The translations under genes were made by a program, and so were the position numbers. Positions 6,537 to 11,858 of a DNA stretch of 11,858 bases are shown piece by piece. The DNA lies in assembly GCA_903882335.1 (NCBI GenBank), contig CAIRWP010000251.1, forward strand, positions 1-11,858, written 5' to 3'. This stretch comes from an uncultured Opitutia bacterium (GTDB lineage: Bacteria; Verrucomicrobiota; Verrucomicrobiia; Opitutales; UBA953). Below the pieces are notes generated by a model. It saw only the letters and a list, made by a program, of their open reading frames with translations. It made no database searches and was not told the origin of the DNA. Within the stretch, counting starts at the first letter, position 1. Every line of letters begins with the position of its first letter.

Positions 6537-8969
6537 ATGAAAAAAACACTGCTCCTAACCCTCTTGGCTTCGTTGCTGATGCCGCTCACCGCGATCCAAG
6601 CCGCCTTACCGGCAAAGGTCGAAGCCAACCGCGTAGCGGAAATCTCGCTGGTTTCCTCGAAGCCCTACGCGAATCCGTTCATGGAGATTGAAGTCGATGC
6701 GGTGGTGACGCGGCCAGATGGTAAGCAACTCCGCGTGCCGGCGTTCTGGGCGGGGGGCAATGATTGGAAATTCCGCTACGCCTCGGAGCTGACGGGCACT
6801 CATTCGTGGAAGACCGAATGCAAAGATGCGGCGAACACCGGGCTTCACGGCATCAGCGGAAAAATTGAAGTGGTTCCGAGCACGAGCGACAATCCGCTCT
6901 ACAAGCACGGCCCGGTGCGCGGCTCCGGCCGCAAGCACTACTTTGAACACGCGGACGGTACGCCGTTTTTTTGGTTGGCCGATACTTGGTGGAAGAACCT
7001 CTGCAAGCGGATGACATGGGAGGGATTTCAGGAACTCGCCGCAGACCGCAAGAAGAAGGGATTCACTGCCGTCCAGATCGTTTGCGGGCCGTATCCCGAC
7101 GAGGGTTTCCTTGAGCCGCGAATGGCGAACGAGGGCGGTCTGCCCTACGAGTCGGTGAAATTCGAGAAGGTAAACCCCGAGTATTTTAACTACACTGACC
7201 GCCGCATCCAGCATCTCGTGGAGAGCGGTCTGGCGCCGGTGATTGTCGGCTCCTGGGGGCGTGGGGATTGCAATAGCATGCAGGCGATTGGGCTTGAGGG
7301 CTTAAAGCGCCACTGGCGTTACCTCGTGGCACGCTATGGAGCGTATCCGATCTTCTGGATCCTTGCCGGCGAAATCCCCGAGGAAACCAAATGGAATCAG
7401 GGGCCCTGGGCGCCATTGGCCAATCATGTGCGGGGCCTCGATCCCTTCCACCGCCCGCTCACCTGCCACACGTTTCATGGCAGGCGCGGCGCGAATGGGG
7501 ACACGACGGTGATGGATTTCGACATGGTCGGTGGCAGCCACGACCAAAATGCGGCAGTCCAACCGCAGACCGCGGCAATCGTTACCTCAGCCTATTCCAA
7601 AGAGCCGCCCATGCCCGTGCTGGTCGGCGAGACCTGCTACGAGGGGCACATGCAACAGGGTTTCGGCGACACGCAGCGCCGGATATTTTGGCAAAGCATT
7701 CTGAACGGTGCGGCGGGTCACACCTACGGCGCGGCCGGAATCTGGCACGCCAGCGTGGAGGGTGACCCCGGCTGCGCCTCGGCCGCGTTCGGGGGCAAAA
7801 AGGTCTACGATTGGACCACTTGGAAGGAAGGCATGAACTACCCCGGCTCCACCGAACTGGGCCTAGCCAAGAAACTCCTCGAGCAATATCGTTGGTCACG
7901 CTTTGAGCCGCACCCAGAGTGGACGGCCCCCGGTTGCTACGCCGCCGGCATCCCCGGCGAGGTGCGCTTCATTTACCATCCGAGAGGGAGGATCTACGAC
8001 TGGTCTGGAACGGCGGTGAAAGGCCTCGAACCCGGCGTGAGCTACTCCGCATTTTACTTCGATCCTGCCACCGGTCGCCGTTTCGACCAAGGCATCATCT
8101 ACTCCGACACCGGAGCATTCAAAACCAAGGAGATTCCTTCGCCGCAAGATTGGGTGCTGGTGATGCAGGCGCAGGAGCGTCCGAAAACAATCACGCTCCC
8201 CGAATTGAAAGTCGGCGAGGCTTGCTCCGGGAAGCTGGGGCCGAGCGGCGCGACCTTCACCAAAAAGAGCCGCCTGGCTTGGCTCGCGATTCGTCCCGAC
8301 GGCACTTACTCCGGCACGCCCAAGGACATGAATGCGGGGCGAAACTCGTTTCTGGTATCCGTGAAGCAACCAGGCGGGGTAGAGTCGTTTTTGGAATTAC
8401 AAATTGATGTCCTAGGTGCCGATGGCGAAGTTTTTCTCGAGTCGTTCGGCGGTTACGAAGGCAACAAAAATAACCAACAGCCGGATACAGGCTTGAGTGT
8501 GGCCCATAGTGGCAAGGTCCCGGGATGGAGTGCCTCGGGCGCTGGAGCGATGCACGCGGTGGACCGCTCGATGAGGACCAGCGAACTCGCCCTCACTCCG
8601 TCCGATTGGGCGATCATGATCTTCAAGGACAATGTCATCACATCCTCGCAGATCAGCGCCAACGCGGCGGGTAAAAACTATCAGGTTTCCTTCGAGGCAA
8701 GCCCAGCCGTGTATGGCGACCTTTCGCAGGCCACCAAGGACGGCGATGCTCTGGTCGTAGAGGTGATGCGCATAGACGGCAGCGTCCTGAAAAGTTTTAA
8801 ATACGCCCCGGGTGCGTGGAGAGGCAAGTCCACGTTTGCGTCCGCGCAATTCAGCTACCAAGGCGACGGCTCCGGAGTCATCCGGCTTCGAATCGGAGCG
8901 GCGGGGAATACGATCGATGACTGCTTCAAAGGCGCCATCGACAATCTCATCATCAAGAAAACAAGATGA
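6537..8969 (+). CDS. Secreted DUF5060-DUF4038 (GH140-like) glycoside hydrolase with extra C-terminal domains
   Basis: This 810-residue multidomain enzyme probably hydrolyses a glycan chain; characterised GH140 enzymes are apiosidases, but most DUF4038 relatives have unknown substrates. The start at 6537 gives MKKTLLLTLLASLLMPLTAIQA as signal peptide; the frame is open further upstream only through the remnant. Domains in order: DUF5060-like beta-sandwich (about 34-115, VPAFWAGGNDWKFRY, THSWKTEC); a (beta/alpha)8 core (about 128-450) with FFWLADTWW, ILAGE279IPEE and VLVGE365TCYEG, the two Glu being candidate catalytic residues; a collagen-binding-like domain (about 455-546, ending SPQDWVLV); an Ig/cadherin-like module (about 550-627, LAIRPDGTYSGTP); and a C-terminal beta-sandwich (about 630-810) that may bind carbohydrate. 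The last two domains are additional to the basic architecture. GC is lower than the esterase (about 58% in 6661-6720 and 52% in 8461-8520), suggesting separate ancestry. Its stop overlaps the next sulfatase start. Confidence 0.85.
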   Translation: MKKTLLLTLLASLLMPLTAIQAALPAKVEANRVAEISLVSSKPYANPFMEIEVDAVVTRPDGKQLRVPAFWAGGNDWKFRYASELTGTHSWKTECKDAANTGLHGISGKIEVVPSTSDNPLYKHGPVRGSGRKHYFEHADGTPFFWLADTWWKNLCKRMTWEGFQELAADRKKKGFTAVQIVCGPYPDEGFLEPRMANEGGLPYESVKFEKVNPEYFNYTDRRIQHLVESGLAPVIVGSWGRGDCNSMQAIGLEGLKRHWRYLVARYGAYPIFWILAGEIPEETKWNQGPWAPLANHVRGLDPFHRPLTCHTFHGRRGANGDTTVMDFDMVGGSHDQNAAVQPQTAAIVTSAYSKEPPMPVLVGETCYEGHMQQGFGDTQRRIFWQSILNGAAGHTYGAAGIWHASVEGDPGCASAAFGGKKVYDWTTWKEGMNYPGSTELGLAKKLLEQYRWSRFEPHPEWTAPGCYAAGIPGEVRFIYHPRGRIYDWSGTAVKGLEPGVSYSAFYFDPATGRRFDQGIIYSDTGAFKTKEIPSPQDWVLVMQAQERPKTITLPELKVGEACSGKLGPSGATFTKKSRLAWLAIRPDGTYSGTPKDMNAGRNSFLVSVKQPGGVESFLELQIDVLGADGEVFLESFGGYEGNKNNQQPDTGLSVAHSGKVPGWSASGAGAMHAVDRSMRTSELALTPSDWAIMIFKDNVITSSQISANAAGKNYQVSFEASPAVYGDLSQATKDGDALVVEVMRIDGSVLKSFKYAPGAWRGKSTFASAQFSYQGDGSGVIRLRIGAAGNTIDDCFKGAIDNLIIKKTR

Positions 8970-10324
8970 ATGTCCGCATGAAACTCGCCCTCACCTTCCT
9001 CACGGCCCTGCTGCTCTCCCCGCAGGTCCTATTACACGCGGCCGACTCACCCCAGAAACCTGCGAAGCCCAACATCGTCTTCATCTACGCCGACGACTGG
9101 GGCTGGGGTGACCTTTCCTGTCACGGCAACACCTGGCTGAAGACGCCGCGCCTCGACAAACTGGCCAGCGAAGGCATCGACTTCCAGCAGTTCAACGTCC
9201 TGAGCCCGGTGTGCTCCCCTAGCCGGGCGGCGGCCATGACGGGGCGTTTTCCGGGTCGCTTCGGCATCAACACGGTCTTCGGCGTCAGCAAACCGCCGGA
9301 GATGCCCGACTGGCTGGATCCCCGGGCGCCCACGGTCGCCCGCCTGCTCAGGACGGCGGGGTATCGCACCGGACACTTCGGGAAATGGCATCTGGGCGAA
9401 GGCACGCCGACCATGGCGGACTATGGTTTCGACGACTCCGCCGTCTATCACGGGCCGGGGCCGAAAGTCGGACCATACGGAAACGATATCCCTAACCAGG
9501 CGGTAAAGTTCATCGAAGCAAATAAGGATCGGCCGTTCTATGTGAACGTCTGGCTGCACGAGAGCCATCTGGCCCACAGCCCTTCGGACGAATCCATGGC
9601 ACGATGGAAACATCTCGATCCCCGGCAACAGGTCTATGCCGCAGTCATCACCGACGGTGACAACAAGGTCGGCCTGATCCTCGATGCGCTGGAGCGCTGC
9701 GGAATCGCATCGAACACGCTGGTAGTTTTTTCCAGCGATAACGGCCCGGCGAAGTCCAAGGAAAACGATACAGGCACTCCTGGGAAATATCGGGGCCATT
9801 ACAACGTTGGCGAAACGGGCGGCCTGCGCGGACAAAAGACCAGTCTCTTTGAAGGCGGCGTGCGCGTGCCATTCATCGTCCGGTGGCCGGGTCAGGCTCC
9901 GGCTGGCTTAAAAAATGACACCACGGTCCTGACGGCGGTAGATTTACTCCCCACCTTCTGCGCAGCCGCGGGAGTGACTCCGCCGACCGACGCCCATGGC
10001 GACGGCGAAAACTTGCTCCCAGCGCTCAAGGGTGAATCCGTCCAGCGCACCCGGCCCATTTTCTGGCGGAACAACGGCGACAAGAAGAACCCCAACTTTT
10101 GGCCTGACCTGGCCGTGCGCGAGGGGGATTGGAAGCTGGTCACCACCTTCGACGGAAAGCGGTCCGAACTCTACAATCTACCGTCAAACCGCGCGGAAGA
10201 TGTGAACAAAAATCAGGCCAAGGAACATCCGCAGGTCGCTGCCCGCCTGACCCAGCTAGCGCTGGAATGGAACGCGACGCTGCCTACCAAGGCGGACCCA
10301 GCCTGTTCGGCGGCGCCTCGGTAA
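8966..10324 (+). CDS. Secreted S1-family sulfatase (CSPSR type)
   Basis: This 452-residue sulfatase has a start at 8966 that overlaps the glycosidase stop (ATGA); an alternative ATG at 8978 would give MKLALTFLTALLL directly, and both leave a usable signal peptide ending near LLHAA. D43-D44 are in ADDWGWGD, the formylglycine core is C83-S-P-S-R87 with AAAMTGR, K140 and H142 in GKWHLGE, a likely catalytic His204 in SHLAHSP, D258-N259 in SDNGPA, and K291 in RGQKTSLFEGGVRVPF. It resembles arylsulfatase A / N-acetylgalactosamine-6-sulfatase-like members in overall layout, but the substrate is not assigned. Base composition is mixed (about 65% in 9241-9300, about 45% in 9481-9540). It forms a pair with the glycosidase, which may have moved as a module. 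Confidence 0.92.
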   Translation: MNVRMKLALTFLTALLLSPQVLLHAADSPQKPAKPNIVFIYADDWGWGDLSCHGNTWLKTPRLDKLASEGIDFQQFNVLSPVCSPSRAAAMTGRFPGRFGINTVFGVSKPPEMPDWLDPRAPTVARLLRTAGYRTGHFGKWHLGEGTPTMADYGFDDSAVYHGPGPKVGPYGNDIPNQAVKFIEANKDRPFYVNVWLHESHLAHSPSDESMARWKHLDPRQQVYAAVITDGDNKVGLILDALERCGIASNTLVVFSSDNGPAKSKENDTGTPGKYRGHYNVGETGGLRGQKTSLFEGGVRVPFIVRWPGQAPAGLKNDTTVLTAVDLLPTFCAAAGVTPPTDAHGDGENLLPALKGESVQRTRPIFWRNNGDKKNPNFWPDLAVREGDWKLVTTFDGKRSELYNLPSNRAEDVNKNQAKEHPQVAARLTQLALEWNATLPTKADPACSAAPR

Positions 10325-10423
10325 GCCGCCTCACAGGAAACCCCGACGGAGCCAAAAGGGTCGCGCTCGGCCTGGTCAGACAAGGGCTGACCGCTTGACT
10401 CCGTTCGTCGGTAAAGCGGAAAT

Positions 10424-10428
10424 AAGGG
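10424..10428 (+). promoter_or_regulatory. Ribosome binding site of the SMP-30-like lipoprotein
   Basis: AAGGG lies 4 nt before the ATG at 10433. It is the clearest Shine-Dalgarno-like site in the window; most other starts here show none and rely on overlap or short spacing. The 108-nt gap before this gene suggests it may be translated independently of the sulfatase upstream. Confidence 0.55.
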
Positions 10429-10432
10429 TCTT

Positions 10433-11356
10433 ATGAAGACCCCGCTGATCGCCCTCCTCGCCGGCCTCGCCCTCGTCGGTTGCCAGACCCAGAAAACCGC
10501 TGCTCCGGCCAAGGTGGTGCCTGTCCAGCGTAACCTCACCGTGGGTGCCACGCCCGAAAGTGTCACCAAGGGCTTCGGCGGGAAATACTTCGTCACCCTG
10601 ATGGGCGCCTCCCGCAAGGCGGGCGACGGCGACGGCAAGATCGTCAAGGTTGACGGCGACAAGGTCACCGTCCTCACCGAAGGCCTCGACGACCCAAAGG
10701 GCATCGTCTTCGTCGCCAACCGTCTCATCACCGCCGACTTCGACAAGGTCTGGTCCATCGACGCCATGGGCAAGAAGACCCTGCTCGCCGGCCCGACCGC
10801 CTTCCCGACCCCGCCGACCTTCCTCAACGACGTCGTCGTCTCGCCCGACAAGAAGAGCGTGCTGATCACGGACATGGGCGCCGTGACCAAGATGCGCGGA
10901 CCGGACGGCAAGCTGTTTGCCATCGACAGCGCCGAGCACAAGGCCATCCCGGTCATCGCCCGCGTCTTCCAGGTCACGCTCGAAGGCAAGGTCACCGAGG
11001 TCATCGCGCCCACGCCGAAGATGCTCAATCCGAACGGTATCGATGTCCTCGCCAACGGCCGGATCCGCATCGCCGAGTTCTTCACCGGCGACGTCCTCGA
11101 ATACAACAAAGGCAAGTGGAAGACCATCGCCCAGGGCCACCGCTCCGGCGACGGCATCGTCCACGACTCCAAGGGCCGCTTCTACGTCTCCGAAGTCTTC
11201 ACGGGTCGCGTCACCCGCTACGAAGCCGACGGCTCGGGCCAGACCGAACTCGGCCAGGGCCTCAAGGCCGCCGCCGACCACTTCCTCGACGAGAAGGCCG
11301 GCGTGCTGATCGTTCCCGACAGCAAGGCCGGCGAACTGGTCTTCATCGCGCTCTGA
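10433..11356 (+). CDS. SMP-30/gluconolactonase-like beta-propeller lipoprotein
   Basis: This is a 307-residue predicted lipoprotein with lipobox L14-V-G-C17 after MKTPLIALLAGLA, so it is probably anchored in a membrane facing the periplasm or outside. The mature part is a repeated beta-propeller: DDPKGIVFV, then FLNDVVVSPDKKSVLITD (N132), LNPNGIDVLANGRIRIAEF (N201) and GDGIVHDSKGRFYVSE (D240). The spacing of N201 and D240 recalls the metal-binding Asn and Asp of SMP-30/gluconolactonase enzymes, which hydrolyse sugar lactones, but many propellers of this class are not lactonases. The DUF1080 gene begins 8 nt after its stop, so the two are likely co-transcribed. GC (about 63% in 10561-10620) is closer to the esterase than to the glycosidase. 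Confidence 0.8.
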   Translation: MKTPLIALLAGLALVGCQTQKTAAPAKVVPVQRNLTVGATPESVTKGFGGKYFVTLMGASRKAGDGDGKIVKVDGDKVTVLTEGLDDPKGIVFVANRLITADFDKVWSIDAMGKKTLLAGPTAFPTPPTFLNDVVVSPDKKSVLITDMGAVTKMRGPDGKLFAIDSAEHKAIPVIARVFQVTLEGKVTEVIAPTPKMLNPNGIDVLANGRIRIAEFFTGDVLEYNKGKWKTIAQGHRSGDGIVHDSKGRFYVSEVFTGRVTRYEADGSGQTELGQGLKAAADHFLDEKAGVLIVPDSKAGELVFIAL

Positions 11357-11364
11357 CCGACCCG

Positions 11365-11858
11365 ATGCGTCCGCTGCTCGCCTGCCTGCTCCTCCAACTC
11401 GCCACACCGACATTCGCCCAGGACGGCTTCCAGCCGCTTTTCAACGGCCAGGACCTTTCGGGCTGGGACGGCGAACCCGGCCTCTGGGCCGTCGAAGACG
11501 GCGTGATCGTCGGCACGAGCGAGGTCGGCAAGCCGAAGACGAATTCCTTCCTGATCTGGAACGGCAAGGTGAAGGACTTCGAGGTGCGCGCGACGATCAA
11601 GGTCGTCGGTGACAATAACTCCGGCGTGCAATACCGCAGCCGCCGCCTGCCTGAAGTGACGCCTTGGACGATCCTTGGCTACCAGTGCGACGTCCATCCG
11701 ACCGACGTCCATACGGCGATGACCTACGAAGAACGCGGCCGCGGTATCTTCGGCTACAACGGCGTCGACGTGGTGATGGACCCGACCGGCCAGCGCTGGC
11801 AGGTCGGCGAACGCCCGCGCGCGCAGGCCGACATCTCCCAATACAACGAGTTCACGGT
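11365..11858 (+). CDS. DUF1080 (3-keto-disaccharide hydrolase-like) protein, N-terminal part
   Basis: The gene is cut by the right edge after 164 full codons. The start at 11365 gives signal peptide MRPLLACLLLQLATPTFAQ, followed directly by FQPLFNGQDLSGWDG, the hallmark start of DUF1080 domains, then WAVEDGVIVGTSE, FLIWNGKVKDFEVRATIKV and GDNNSGVQYRS. These beta-jelly-roll proteins are widespread in Planctomycetes and Verrucomicrobia; some members cleave 3-keto-disaccharides. Trp and the GVQYRS segment sit where the family's substrate face is expected (family knowledge). It starts 8 nt after the lipoprotein and lacks a clear ribosome site, suggesting coupling. The rest of the domain is outside the window. 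Confidence 0.9.
   Translation, partial: MRPLLACLLLQLATPTFAQDGFQPLFNGQDLSGWDGEPGLWAVEDGVIVGTSEVGKPKTNSFLIWNGKVKDFEVRATIKVVGDNNSGVQYRSRRLPEVTPWTILGYQCDVHPTDVHTAMTYEERGRGIFGYNGVDVVMDPTGQRWQVGERPRAQADISQYNEFT

Noticed and set aside
6382..6540. Small secreted peptide gene of 52 codons beginning MKLALTLLAAPIF
   Set aside because: After the signal-like start the frame has no conserved character, while another frame of the same DNA encodes a recognisable glycosidase tail; a scar explains both.
10309..10330. GGCGGC/GCCGCC hairpin over the stop codon of the last sulfatase as a terminator
   Set aside because: The stem is only 6 bp with a 10-nt loop and has no T-tract after it; such stems are common by chance in GC-rich DNA.
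10395..10424. TTGACT as a -35 box for the lipoprotein gene
   Set aside because: No acceptable -10 hexamer lies 16-18 nt downstream, and the start point would fall on or after the ribosome binding site.
1..11858. CRISPR array, tRNA, rRNA or defence genes
   Set aside because: No regularly spaced repeats, cloverleaf-like segments, rRNA-like stretches or defence-protein motifs were seen; the only repeats are the GGGGTCAGACCC family.

Overview
The window is about 11.9 kb of GC-rich DNA from a bacterium of the Planctomycetes-Verrucomicrobia-Lentisphaerae type. No rRNA or other phylogenetic marker is present, so this is inferred from gene content: four different secreted sulfatases, an FG-GAP/VCBS-type tail, a DUF5060/DUF4038 (GH140-like) glycosidase, an SMP-30-like lipoprotein and a DUF1080 protein. 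Every gene whose start is visible begins with a signal peptide or lipobox, so the locus looks dedicated to extracellular or periplasmic breakdown of a sulfated, possibly acylated, polysaccharide.

Layout. Positions 1-248 hold the 3' end of a + strand FG-GAP/VCBS-like gene. A hairpin-forming repeat (270-310) separates it from a convergent, minus-strand sulfatase (339-1748). A divergent intergenic region (1749-2088) carries a leader and a cluster of GGTCAGGCC / GGGGTCAGACCC repeats. From 2089 onward all genes are on the + strand and tightly packed: alpha/beta-hydrolase esterase (2089-3294), sulfatase (3291-4862), sulfatase (4869-6368), a 168-nt scar of gene fragments, GH140-like glycosidase (6537-8969), sulfatase (8966-10324), SMP-30-like lipoprotein (10433-11356) and the start of a DUF1080 gene (11365-window end). 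Two junctions are 4-nt ATGA overlaps (3291-3294 and 8966-8969), consistent with an operon.

How they may work together (inference): the esterase strips acyl groups, the sulfatases remove differently placed sulfates, the GH140-like enzyme cuts the exposed glycan, and the SMP-30 and DUF1080 proteins act on released or oxidised sugars. No transporter, regulator or formylglycine-generating enzyme is in the window, so sulfatase maturation must come from elsewhere in the genome.

The most notable structures are not the enzymes. First, the minus-strand sulfatase is bracketed by direct copies of a 25-nt motif and is visibly lower in GC than the flanking genes, suggesting it was inserted or carried with REP-like elements. 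Second, positions 6382-6536 join the 5' end of one gene (a signal peptide resembling that of the 8966 sulfatase) to the 3' end of another (resembling the GH140 collagen-binding-like domain), as expected of a deletion or recombination scar. I see no CRISPR array, tRNA, rRNA, transposase gene, phage or defence system.
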